Assembly: GCA_036873755.1 (NCBI GenBank)
Contig: JAVTVY010047980.1
Coordinates: 161,927-225,926 of the forward strand
From: Hanleya hanleyi
Lineage: Eukaryota > Mollusca > Polyplacophora > Lepidopleurida > Hanleyidae
Reading direction: 5' to 3'
DNA length: 64,000 bases
Position numbers and translations under genes: made by a program. The notes below the pieces were generated by a model. It was not told where the DNA came from, searched no databases, and saw only the letters and a list, made by a program, of their open reading frames with translations. Shown here in pieces: positions 1 through 9,899 of this stretch (position 1 is the first letter of the stretch; every line of letters begins with the position of its first letter).

Positions 1-75
1 TTAATTGTATCCTTATCAAGTTTACTGCCTTAAAAAGGAAGAAATTTTAAGAAAATATTTCTTACTTCGTAGCAC

Positions 76-170
76 TTCAGACCGGGGGCCCAGGAGCCGC
101 CTAGACCCCGAAAGCTCAGGGGTCCCAGACTGCTGGAGATACATTCTAAGCCATTTCCAGGAAATATATC
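76..170 (-). mobile_element. Fragment related to the CAGGCACGGCGG-ended element
   Basis: This GC-rich stretch aligns by eye, in reverse orientation, with 58565-58660 inside the element at 57174-58702. Shared words include CCCCGAAAGCTC against CCCCGGAAGCTCC, followed by AGGGGTC and then GGAGA(T/C)(A/G)C. I estimate roughly three quarters identity. The short open frame across it is not conserved with the second copy and is not taken as a gene. The rest of the element is absent or lies left of the window. Confidence 0.4.
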
Positions 171-175
171 TGCAA

Positions 176-784
176 ATTCTCACTTAATTTCGTCTATTTT
201 GCATCAAGTAGAGTCAAGTCACCAGTTGTGAAAAATGATCCGTCGAAAATACTGGTTATAATCCGAACGCTGGAAGAGTTAATAAATTATCTATGGTCAC
301 TATAAACTCTCAACATTATGCTGAGCACACGTTCAGAGAAACGGAATGAAAATAATGTAGGGAACTAATGTTAACTAATGCCAACCGTCTGGCCACACAG
401 GACTGATGCTTATACCACTGAGCCACTTTAACTTCAGACTGACAAGAAAAGTTTATTTTCACTGATATTGTTCTCCAGACCAATGATCAGTCAACCTTCA
501 ATTCATTTGAACATCATTATGGTGATCTGTAGATCAAACGACTTCTAGCCCTGGGCTGACAATTTGGTAATCAAATTTTCATAGATTTATATTTGTACGA
601 GTATATTTTTACATTTGTGTGCACTATTCATCACCAAATGAGAGACCCGTAGAATCGAGGCACTCGATGAACACCCTTCTGTGATAATCCTCCTGATTCA
701 ATCGTCACTTTTTCACAGAATACAGCTATTAGGTTGGGCCGGACTGCGATTTACTCGTACACATTTGGGGTATAATCGGAGAGG
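176..784. other. Unannotated AT-rich interval
   Basis: I see no long open frame, no clear inverted repeat and no match to other parts of the window. A stretch at 372-430 read on the minus strand resembles a tRNA A-box but lacks a B-box (see rejected items). Confidence 0.5.
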
Positions 785-1505
785 TTAACATACATTGAGG
801 CGGTGTCAATAACATACATTGAGGCGGTGTCAATAACATACATTGAGGCGGTGTCAATAAGTACATTGAGGCGGTGTCAATAAGTACATTGAGGCGGTGT
901 CAATAACATACATTGAGGCGGTGTCAATAACATACATTGAGGCGGTGTCAATAACATACATTGAGGCGGTGTCAATAACATACATTGAGGCGGTGTCAAT
1001 AACATACATTGAGGCGGTGTCAATAACATACATTGAGGCGGTGTCAATAAGTACATTGAGGCGGTGTCAATAAGTACATTGAGGCGGTGTCAATAAGTAC
1101 ATTGAGGCGGTGTCAATAACATACATTGAGGCGGTGTCAATAACATACATTGAGGCGGTGTCAATAACATACATTGAGGCGGTGTCAATAACATACATTG
1201 AGGCGGTGTCAATAACATACATTGAGGCGGTGTCAATAACATACATTGAGGCGGTGTCAATAACATACATTGAGGCGGTGTCAATAAGTACATTGACGCG
1301 GTGTCAATAAGTACATTGAGGCGGTGTCAATAAGTACATTGAGGCGGTGTCAATAACATACATTGAGGCGGTGTCAATAACATACATTGAGGCGGTGTCA
1401 ATAACATACATTGAGGCGGTGTCAATAACATACATTGAGGCGGTGTCAATAACATACATTGAGGCGGTGTCAATAACATACATTGAGGCGGTGTCAATAA
1501 GTGCA
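785..1505. repeat. 23/24-bp minisatellite, about 30 copies
   Basis: The monomer is ACATACATTGAGGCGGTGTC plus AATA (24 bp), with a 23-bp variant that has AAGTACATT in place of AACATACATT. The two variants occur in blocks rather than alternating, and similar 23-bp blocks recur at about 860-900, 1048-1100 and 1288-1340. That pattern suggests amplification of larger segments or unequal exchange. One monomer near 1290 has GACGCGG instead of GAGGCGG. Because 24 is divisible by 3, spurious open frames of repeated eight-residue peptides appear on both strands. Confidence 0.95.
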
Positions 1506-3155
1506 ACGCTTAACATTCTTGAGGGGAACTAACTACAGTTCTGAGGATAACATATCTGGGCCAGCTTAACGGAACTTTAGTTTACGGTTTGCACGAAAAA
1601 TAAATTATGAAATAAATATGTGATGCGAAATAAAATAGTTTTGAGCACTTTCAGACGTAACAAGCGCTGAATGAGCGCAAAGACCTCCGTCGAGGCAACA
1701 GGGTCAGTAGGGGAATAGTACATCACTGAATAACATAGGGCCGGATGCCAAGCTCAATTTTGCATTTGTTGACGTGAGCTTCACCAATGGTAATTAACGT
1801 GAGATTGACGGTTCCCCACTAGCATGTCCAGCTAGGGATGTGGAAGTCACATTCCCCGCAAATAATATTTCTTTGATTTCACGTGCTTGAAATATTGGGG
1901 TATGGAATAGAGTATATTGATGGAAAACCTGGAATACTGCTTGAGGCATTAGGCCCCTTCCCACCCACACCTCCCCATGAGAGGACACCCTCACCCAAAT
2001 CAACACGTTAGCGGCAGAAATGAGACCCTGTGTGCCTAGTTTTACCAACTTGCTTGTGATTTTATGCTATAGGCCCTACACATCAACACTTCATATTTTG
2101 TATGTGTACAGCATAGCATCCTCATTGACAGAATCCTCTACAAAACACATCTGATTTTACCGACACTTCGTTCTGATCTGTCTCAGCATCATGTGCGGAT
2201 TCAATGAGCTCGGAATAATTTTGTATACTGGTGTTACAGGTCACCTTCACCATAATGTATCAATTACCATGGACTTGTACATGTATCACATTCATATTGA
2301 ACAAATGGCTGGATTCTAGCGAATAAAAAGTTCATGTTAATCATAAACAACATACAATTAATAATACTATCAAATAATTATGTATATTCCTTGTCGACAT
2401 CAATATAATACAGACAATATTATAACTGAATCAGGGTAACAGATATCCAAGGGTATATATGTCTACACTAAACTGAAGGAGATCCATGATGCGTATTATA
2501 TTATGTTGTAAAACTTCACTTGCTAATCTCGATTATGTTGCTTATTGTGAAAATAAATGAAGTTATGAAAATAAATTTAGTATGATTGCCCAGTATCCTC
2601 AAATTAGAAATATCTTCAGCAGCTAAAGTTAAGCCAATCATAACAATATATAACACCATGGTACTCAGGAAATGAAGTCTTTGTTTCTAGAAGCTAAATC
2701 ATTTCTGACACATTGAAGTCCTCACCTGGTCAAGGGAGATAATTTTGTAAAAAAAAAACAAAAAAAAAACAAGTATAGATCCACACTGGCGCAGACCAGA
2801 AAGTTTTATGACCTTTGATGATATTTGTGGAGCATGCTGCAGGACTTCAACTTTCATGAATCTGATATTATCCACACACCCCATTCTACATGATATTTTT
2901 GCCATAGCACCGATAAACTAGATCCCTTCATTTATGTGGTCTAGATCCAGGAGCTATTGGGGGCTGCAGGTTTTGTAAAAGTTAGATCCAATTATTCTGA
3001 GAGAAGGAATGAAGTCCGGCATGGCTGTTTTGAGGTAAAACTGGGCATCCGATTGACATGTATCACTCTGCCGGTCATCATTACATGCGTAATGTTTATT
3101 TCCTGAGGAATCAGGGGGGGTTGTGGCCAGTCACTGACTCTGATGCTTATGTGCT
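1506..3155. other. Unannotated intergenic interval
   Basis: The interval is AT-rich with no supported gene. Short open frames at 1794-2048 (minus) and 2699-2905 (minus) have no recognisable motif. An A-rich run with C interruptions sits at 2749-2770. No copy of this interval was seen elsewhere in the window. Confidence 0.5.
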
Positions 3156-4500
3156 TCATGACCTATGTGACAGGTTTATGGACTTTACAACATGTTGGCA
3201 GAAGATTATTGTATCTTACATCAAGTTTATGGCTGGAACTATGAAATAAATTTAAAGGTAAACATATGCCAAAGCATTGTACATGTATATGTGCTATGTC
3301 GCTGTAAATTGCAGGATTAGTGGTCTGTGGACTGGGCAGCGGCACATGTCTGCATAAGTTTTTCAGTGCTCTCCAGGTAAATGCCATGACTGGAAATATG
3401 AAATTAATTCAAAAGTAAATATGACATTGTACATGTATAAGCTTATACATGTGACATGTTGCTGTGAATCACACGTTTTTTGGCTTGTGAACTACATGAT
3501 ACTGTTATGGGCAGTCAGCACATGTTTGCAGAAGTTTACTGATGGTTTTCCAGTCCGAAACAGGCAGGGAAATATGAATTTGACCCAAAAATCAACCGGA
3601 CTATTACACAAAAATACTACAATATAGTACATGTTGTTTGTGTTGAAATTTCGCACAATTTGGATTTCACGGACTACGTGACAGGTTTATCATGTACGAC
3701 ACATGTTGGCGGAACTTTATTGATTGTTTTCCAGTCCGAAACAGGCAGGAAAATATGAATTCGCAGAAAAAAAGCAAACCTGCATTTTACATAACAAAGA
3801 CATAAATTTGGTACGTGTGCTGCGCGTTGATAAATCGCACAATTTTGATTTGGCAGACTACGTGAAAGTCTTATGGACTACGGGACATGTTGGCGGAAGT
3901 TTTCCAATGCATTCCCAGTCCCAAGCAAGGAAGGAAATATGAATTTGACCCAAAAATCAACATGGCTATTACACAAAAATGCTACAATATTGTACATGTT
4001 GTTTGCGTTGAATTTTTGCACAATTTGGATTTCAAGGATTACGTGACAGGTTTATCATCTACGCCACATGTTATCAAAACTTTGCTAATGGTTTTTTAAT
4101 CTGAAACAGGCAGGGAAATATGAATTTGCAGAAAAAAGCAAACCTGCATTTTACATAATAAATACATGAATTTGGTACATGTGCTGCGCGTTGATAAATC
4201 GCACAATTTTGATTTAGCAGACCACGTAAAAGTCTTATGGGCTGGTGGAAGTTTCAATACATTTCCAGTCTCAATCAAGCATGGAAATATAAATTTGACC
4301 CAAAAGTAAACATGAATTTTGAATAAAAACAAAGAAAAATAGCACATGTTGTTTGCGATGAATTTTCATACAATTTGGGTTTCACAGACTACGAGACAGG
4401 TTTGCCATCTACGTTATATATCAGTGGAAGATTACGGATACTTTTTCCGCGCCCAAACATGCAGCAAAATAAAAAATAAACGAAAAATAAAACATGCATT
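3156..4500. repeat. Degenerate ~180-bp tandem repeat with alternating monomer types
   Basis: The phrase GGAAATATGAATTTG recurs near 3391, 3570, 3752, 3933, 4113 and 4285, a spacing of about 160-182 bp. From 3570 on, monomers alternate: one type continues with ACCCAAAAATCAAC (3570, 3933), the other with CAGAAAAAAGCAAACCTGCA (3752, 4113), so the higher-order period is about 361 bp. Each monomer also carries TACATGTTGTTTG, GCACAATTTGGATTTC and CAGGTTTATCAT. The first copies are more diverged. Short open frames on both strands follow the repeat and are not genes. Confidence 0.8.
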
Positions 4501-4560
4501 TTACAGTTTTACACAACATTACAAGTATATGGACCACGCCCCCTTTGTCCGGTTATTGAT

Positions 4561-5082
4561 TTAAAGGTTATACAAAATGGTCTCAAAATCTGCTACTTTT
4601 TTGTGCTAAATTGTTGTAGAGTTGATTATATAGACTTGTTTTACATTTTTGTATGTTTTCAAACTGCCCAAGTTTGGAAATAGCAGCAGTAAAGTGCAAC
4701 AATTTCACGCCCCTTTCAAAACGGCGAAAGCTGTGACCGCTTGACCTGTGACGTCACAACCTGATTACGATCTTGCTCAAATGCCTGTTGTGACGTCAAA
4801 ATGTCAGCGACATCACGTTAGAACTCTTACAGTTGGGTGAATCTTTCGTAACAACGCCCGACGTCATAGACTATGACGTTTACGGCGCAATCGTAATCAG
4901 GTTGTGACGTCATGCACCAGAGGGCATAGCTCCAATACGTTTTCTCCCACATGTGTGCTATTCGTGTCCTAAAACCCACTTCGACGACATTATTCAAGGA
5001 AAAAATACTAATTTATTGTTTGTAACACTAGTGGGTATGTTTTAATGCAAAGTAGTATAGAGTCATTTGGTATAACCTTTAA
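4561..5082 (+). mobile_element. 522-bp TTAA-flanked MITE, copy 1
   Basis: The element begins TTAAAGGTTATACAAAATGG and ends with the reverse complement of TTAAAGGTTATACCAAATG, so both ends carry TTAA followed by AGGTTATAC. A TTAA target and a short terminal inverted repeat are typical of piggyBac-type non-autonomous elements (family knowledge). Inside is a second inverted pair, GTGACGTCACAACCTGATTA near 4749 and its complement near 4890-4912. It has several TGACGTCA palindromes and no coding capacity. The right end abuts the dispersed repeat at 5083; other copies of that repeat also have TTAA just outside, so the MITE landed exactly on that TTAA. Confidence 0.85.
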
Positions 5083-5331
5083 GAATACTGATCAGCGATA
5101 CGGATTTGATATTTTTGGAACATCATGATGTCTTGCCGGCATCATTGAAAACTGTTGACCGCTTCTCTCTTGCAGGAAACAAGCCTATGCTTATGTATAC
5201 TATGATTGTCTTTTTGAATTTGGTGCTAATACTGTTATGTGGAAAATGGAATAGGTCTTTGGATTATGGACGCGGATATTCTCTAATGGACGACGGCTGG
5301 GTTATGAATGACGGACTAGACGCTTGTAATT
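5083..5331 (+). repeat. 249-bp dispersed repeat, copy 1
   Basis: The repeat begins GAATACTGATCAGCGATACG and ends GACGCTTGTAATT. Four copies lie in the window: here, 22593-22841 (minus), 41988-42240 and 57861-58092 (5' truncated). The open frame at 5106-5387 is not preserved in the other copies, so I treat it as non-coding. No terminal inverted repeat or poly-A tail was found. Confidence 0.85.
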
Positions 5332-5429
5332 TACAAGTTTCATTTTATCATTCTCCACAATTTTTCAAAAGAAGAGAATATTTGTAGATAAACTTCTAAT
5401 AATGGTTCGGTATATGTTTCAACTCTCTT

Positions 5430-6100
5430 GATTATAAAATTGAGGATAAAATTAAGTAAAGACAGTGAGCTTCTCTCTGTTTCTAGTCGAGTCAATGTTA
5501 TATGCCGATGGGAATTAGTTTCTAGTGGCCAAAATGTCAATCAACCTTGCAAGTTATACACACCATCATCTTGATATTCTGCCATGACTGCGCAGCGCCC
5601 ACGGTGTTTTTTATCATTGATGATTATGTTGTTGCCCCTTGTAGTAACCAAGATAATTCAATTGTGCTTGTGGTAATGAGACAGGAAAACAATATCACCT
5701 CGTTACCGGTCAGGGCCAGGATATAGCCCATTGCACCATCGACGTGAAAAACGGAGCACCTACTTGCATGCATTTTATGAACTGTTAGAAATGGTAAGAA
5801 TGAATCTATTAATGATGTTCCATTTAATTTTCTGAATCGTAAAACATTCCGTGATGGCCTCTTATCCTTCCAGGATCGACCGATTGCAGGCGAGAATATT
5901 TTTTTATAACAATTTGTAGATATGCACTTTGCCAAATGTTCGCATTATGAATTGAATTCAAATGACTCTATTGGAAATATAACCTGCAGCTGAATTAAAT
6001 TATATGTAGGTATAACGATCAGATATAATCTGTTTACTGGCGTGACTCTCGTTTATTGATCAGCAAATGTTTATACCACTAATATGTGTAGCAGGTGTAT
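5430..6100 (+). repeat. Diverged outlying fragment of the 13-54 kb array unit
   Basis: This segment follows the order of unit segments at 20265-21090, 34110-34890 and 48120-48480: CTGTTTCTAGTCG, GTGGCCAAAATGTCAATCA, then GGTGTTTT..ATGATTGATGA, TTGTTGCCCCTTGTAGTAACC and later ACTGGCGTGA.TCTCGTTT. It is more diverged than the array units are from each other. It shows that pieces of the unit exist outside the array. Confidence 0.7.
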
Positions 6101-7408
6101 ATAGCCCTGTAGTATGACCCACATAATAAGTGGCTTAAGGTCACCAAATGTCGAACTAATCGTTATGGGGCCAGGAATAAGAAAATGCATTATATCTGAA
6201 ATTTATCACAACTCGCGAATGGAGATTTTGGATGTATCTTCGGAATGCCAAAAAGAAAGAAATGAGGGTTGAAAATTGGTGATGACGTTATGCACTTGTA
6301 TCATACTGTCCATTTGAGGTTATTCACATATTTTGAGCATAAATCAATAAGGTGAATTAAAAATGGCATCCATATTAACTATCCCAGACAGTTGATGCCT
6401 CCAACCTTCCCATCGCTGCCGAACTTTTTACACGATCTCCGAAACGACAAAAAATACATGACATTCTCTAACGGTAAAGCCCATCATATTGGTGTCATTT
6501 TGAGCCTATATACATATACCTCCTCTTCTAGAAAAGGATCATGGGTAAATTATAAATGGCGGCCATGAGGGTTAGACAGAACAAATTTCGTCTGTTTTTC
6601 CAAAACCTTCGCCTTTTTTACCTCCGTCGATCAGACGGAGGTCTAGGAACGCAACGTGAAATCTCCCGCCAAATAATTGTCATATAGGGAACCACGACCC
6701 ATAGTATTTCCAATAGGGATCGTCATGGTTCCCGACGAAATCTTGCACTTTTTCTTTGGACACAATTGAAATAATGGGGTTCCCCATTGCAATGCATTGC
6801 AGTGGGCCTTGCTTCTGTAGTCGGGTTCCACCTCAATCTCGAAACCAGATCTATCCGGTCCTGTCCTGCATCCACCCAGAGATTGAACATGGCGGCCCTC
6901 CAGCTCGGAGAGACGGACAATGCGATTTTTCGCTTCTTCTCTCCCCCGATAGACTCCATTCCAAATTTAAACTTTTTGAAACCTGTTGGAACCATTTGAA
7001 ACGAATTGAAATTCACAGCGAGGCTGAACCCAAATCGCTGAACCTCAAACGACGTTGCCAAATCAGGTCAGATTTCCCATCAATTTTCTCTCCCCCCCCC
7101 CCCTTTGGCTAAACTACACCCGTTCTCTCCCTCTTTTCCCCATCAAACGAAAGCTTGTGAAAATCTAGGAGGCAGGAAATATTCCCTTTCCACCAGCAAA
7201 CACGTTATTAGGCTCTATTTCCCGAAATAAAATTTACGGTGGGGAAGGTCACCAAGACATGTTGTTGTTTTCCATTTCCGGGTTTGTATTTTGAGTCATT
7301 TCTTGTTTCCAAGAGTGTTTCATTACTCCAGATCTATGCGAACATGTTCTATGACATATGTTCTAACGCAGGGCAGTCTCGTTCCATCGAACTATAGCCA
7401 ATTAGTCG
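6101..7408. other. Interval without a supported gene
   Basis: Overlapping open frames occur on both strands at 6723-7112. An in-context ATG (AACATGGCGG) at 6890 opens a 36-codon frame, but nothing about the peptide is recognisable and no second exon can be shown. A stretch at 6837-6870 is repeated in reverse at 11283-11315 (GACAGGACCGGATAG then TCTGGTTTCGAGATTGA), so part of this interval is itself repetitive. A run of 13 C lies near 7091. Confidence 0.4.
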
Positions 7409-7930
7409 TTAAAGGTTATACCAAATGACTCTATACTACTTTGCATTAAAACATACCCACTAGTGTTACAAACAATAAATTAGTATTTTTTCCTTGAATA
7501 ATGTCGTCGAAGTGGGTTTTAGGACACGAATAGCACACATGTGGGAGAAAACGTATTGGAGCTATGCCCTCTGGTGCATGACGTCACAACCTGATTACGA
7601 TTGCGCCGTAAACGTCATAGTCTATGACGTCGGGCGTTGTTACGAAAGATTCACCCAACTGTAGGAGTTCTAACGTGATGTCGCTGACATTTTGACGTCA
7701 CAACAGGCATTTGAGCAAGATCGTAATCAGGTTGTGACGTCACAGGTCAAGCGGTCACAGCTTTCGCCGTTTTGAAAGGGGCGTGAAATTGTTGCACTTT
7801 ACTGCTGCTATTTCCAAACTTGGGCAGTTTGAAAACATACAAAAATGTAAAACAAGTCTATATAATCAACTCTACAACAATTTAGCACAAAAAAGTAGCA
7901 GATTTTGAGACCATTTTGTATAACCTTTAA
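7409..7930 (-). mobile_element. 522-bp TTAA-flanked MITE, copy 2 (inverted)
   Basis: This is the reverse complement of 4561-5082 with the same length. Reading both through, I find a single mismatch (CTCTTACAG against CTCCTACAG). Its TTAA ends match copy 1. The two copies bracket 2.3 kb in inverted orientation and could pair or recombine. Confidence 0.85.
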
Positions 7931-7965
7931 TCCATAATATTCGTTATAGAGTCGTCATCTAAAAA

Positions 7966-8058
7966 AAAGATGTATCTCAGTCACGCTTTGATTGTGACTG
8001 TTCATATGAGTACCATGAGGATCTTGAAGTACATGGGTTCATACGGCCCCTAGCCCCG
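7966..8058 (+). repeat. ~85-bp dispersed motif (CGCTT..GTTCATGTG..CGGCCCCTAGC)
   Basis: The pattern GTATCTCAGTCACGCTTTGA, then TGACTGTTCAT.TG, then a 20-30-bp variable stretch, then ATACGGCCCCTAGC.C.GG is found here and at 38404-38478, 38681-38764 and 51231-51314 (plus) and 37258-37345 and 50110-50190 (minus). Conservation of both ends with a variable middle suggests a small mobile element or a SINE domain. I could not assign a family. Confidence 0.6.
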
Positions 8059-8081
8059 GGTTAAGCGGAATTAGACACAAA

Positions 8082-8870
8082 CTACGAAACGTAGCGCCAT
8101 AGATCTTGCACGCTACGTTCGTATTTTGTTATCAGCATGCGATATGTATCGCCAAATTTGAGAAACTTTGAGTGGAGGCGCTTGATGGAATAGCCCTGTT
8201 TTATAAGTTTCTGCAACGATGTTTTGTGACGTTGATTAAAATCATCACATTTAACACAGGATCTAGCAAATGCTACTAAGCGAGATATGTATACGCCATA
8301 TGCAGGTCCCACTGGAATATTACTGTCCAGAAAGGGATAGTTTACGATGTCGAAATTGTAATCATCTCTTTGTCATAAAGTCGACGAGAGAGAATGCCCG
8401 CTTCATTTTTATAGAGATATAGATCTAAATATGATGTGCCTGTAGGGCTATCTGTAGCTTCCTTCAAATCCAGTGAAGGTGGATATATATCCTTCACTGC
8501 GTCACTTATATAGCGATTATCCACAGCAAGAAGATCGTCTATATAGCGTTTGGTGAATGAGAAGGAACAGGCTTTGAATGGATCGGTTTTTGAAAGCGCC
8601 TGCATATAGTCATATTCATAAGAGAACAGATACAGGTCGGCCAACAGGGGTGCACAATTAGTACCCATTGGAATACCTATATGCTGCTGATATATTGTGT
8701 TGCCAAATTTCACACAGATATTTTTAATGAGAAATTCAAGCAACTCTATAAACAAAGAAACACCCCATGAATGATATCTCTTGTATGTAGTCGAGCTAAA
8801 GAATGCTTTATGGCTTCCGACATTAATATATCTACGATCAGTTTTCTTGAACACAGATACTATTAATGAA
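8082..8870 (-). pseudogene. Reverse transcriptase C-terminal part, frameshifted
   Basis: Two consecutive minus-strand frames (8854-8342 and 8312-8082) read as one reverse transcriptase. The first contains HIGIPMGTNCAPLLADLY, a palm-type motif, then FTKRYIDDLLAVDN with an RYIDD catalytic box, then SYLDLYLY. The second contains GPAYGVYISRLVAFARSC, which follows directly in this protein family. A one-base frame change near 8380 separates them, since the alternate frame continues correctly through 8380-8312. The fingers and N-terminus are missing beyond about 8870, where a hairpin begins at 8895. The MGTNCAPLLADL form is widespread in invertebrate retroelements. I lean towards a Penelope-like element but cannot prove the clade: no GIY-YIG domain is visible. 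Confidence 0.75.
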
Positions 8871-8894
8871 CTTAGACATGAAAACTACATTATA

Positions 8895-9036
8895 CAATTA
8901 CAGTCTTTTGATGAGGTCAATATGCGGTTTTGTGGACCTGGGAAAACAATATTCACCGAGGCCGAAGGCCGAGGTGAATATTGTTTTCTCAGGTCCACAA
9001 AACCGCATATTGACCGATATCAAAAGACTATAATTG
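8895..9036. repeat. 142-bp hairpin A with a CTCGGCCTTCGGCCTCGG-type core
   Basis: The arms pair from CAATTA at 8895 to TAATTG at 9036. They include AGTCTTTTGAT, GGTCAATATGCGGTTTTGTG, GACCTG and AACAATATTCACC, and enclose a 16-base centre GAGGCCGAAGGCCGAG. The same centre, as its complement with T replaced by G, occurs in hairpin B at 56334-56472, and half of it lies near 10276. The arms have a few mismatches, so the fold is old or under weak constraint. It sits between the RT relic and the recombinase-like relic. Confidence 0.8.
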
Positions 9037-9612
9037 TTTTATTATATGATACTGACGTCTCCTTCTCGTTAAATTGGTGAAAGCAGTTAGAATATAGCAT
9101 ATAATAAGGTATTTCCTTTACTCCCGACGATCTCGTACCTGCTGTCAGCCAAATTGTACACCGACGGCCAATCCAACGATTATTTTCATTGGCTGAGCAG
9201 ACGTATACGTCACGCCGAGTCAATATCACATTTATGGACCCGCTTCAGAGTCAATATGGAAAATTAGCGACAGCCACGTGACGGCGAATGGTCCAATGGA
9301 GAAAGAGTAACACGCACAGTCATATAATAAACCATTATATAAAGTTGAGTCATTCATTTGACTGGTTCATTGAACGTAACGCGATATCTCAACAGAAAGT
9401 TGTATTGATCGGCAAAAATGTTATATTAGCTTTTATTATACCTCTTGAATATTCATGAGGGTTTTTTGGTATTTTATTGGTCAAACTTTATCCAGCCACG
9501 AGTCAATATTTTTCAATCACTGACCCAGTGGTCTATGTGTCAGGCGGAGCGCGTGAGGTCCGGAGTCAGTATTGTAATCACGTGATAACTACCGGTACCG
9601 TCTGTCTGCAAC
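9037..9612. other. Interval between hairpin A and the recombinase relic
   Basis: There is no supported gene. Repeated short words of the type GTCAATAT occur at 9220, 9252, 9502 and 9568 and echo the hairpin arms. The frame at 9020-9229 (minus) has no recognisable content. CACGTGAT at 9579 and ACCGG motifs lie just before the ATG at 9613. Confidence 0.35.
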
Positions 9613-9899
9613 ATGGCTGACGGTGGTCGCTTCGTAGATTTGTCCGATAAAAATCTACAGGAACTGTTACAAAATAGGGGCAGTAAGAACGCAAAAAAAA
9701 TGTTATACAGGCGTCTATATCAACATTACGGATCTACTGTCAAGCAAAAGATATTGATTTCGATAGTCTTTCGTCAATAACGAAAGAACAACTTGACGAA
9801 TTCCTCTTCAAATTCTTTGCTGAGTTGAGAAAGAAGGCTGGAGATAAATACTCCCGTTCGTCGATGGTAAGCATACGTTTCGGTCTCCTGAATATTTAA
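9613..9899 (+). pseudogene. KIAA1958/DUF3504-like tyrosine-recombinase N-terminal relic, frameshifted
   Basis: The frame opens at AACATGGCTGAC with MADGGRFVDLSDKNLQELL, then GSKNAKK, and stops at 9780. An overlapping frame continues the same protein: ITKEQLDEFLFKFFAELRKK, then GDKYSRSSMVSIRFGL, ending at 9899. The two parts together match the N-terminal core-binding layout that I know from KIAA1958-like, ZMYM/QRICH1-type and Crypton-derived proteins (acidic N-terminus, LxxFFAELRKKxGxxYSRSSL, SIRFGL). The catalytic R-H-R-Y region is not present downstream. One frame change near 9750 and an early stop make this a relic. GTAAGC at 9867 looks like a donor site, but the family match reads straight through it. 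Confidence 0.6.

Noticed and set aside
372..430. tRNA-like A-box on the minus strand (GTGGCTCAGTGG)
   Set aside because: No matching B-box, acceptor stem or T-arm. It may be a decayed SINE head but is not a tRNA gene.
1067..1532. Long peptide-repeat frames in the minisatellite
   Set aside because: They follow only from the 24-bp period being a multiple of three and are open on both strands.
5106..5387. 93-residue frame with a hydrophobic segment
   Set aside because: It lies in the 249-bp dispersed repeat and is interrupted in the other three copies.
6723..7112. Overlapping frames of more than 110 codons on both strands
   Set aside because: No motif, no second exon, overlapping repeat sequence; openness on both strands reflects composition.
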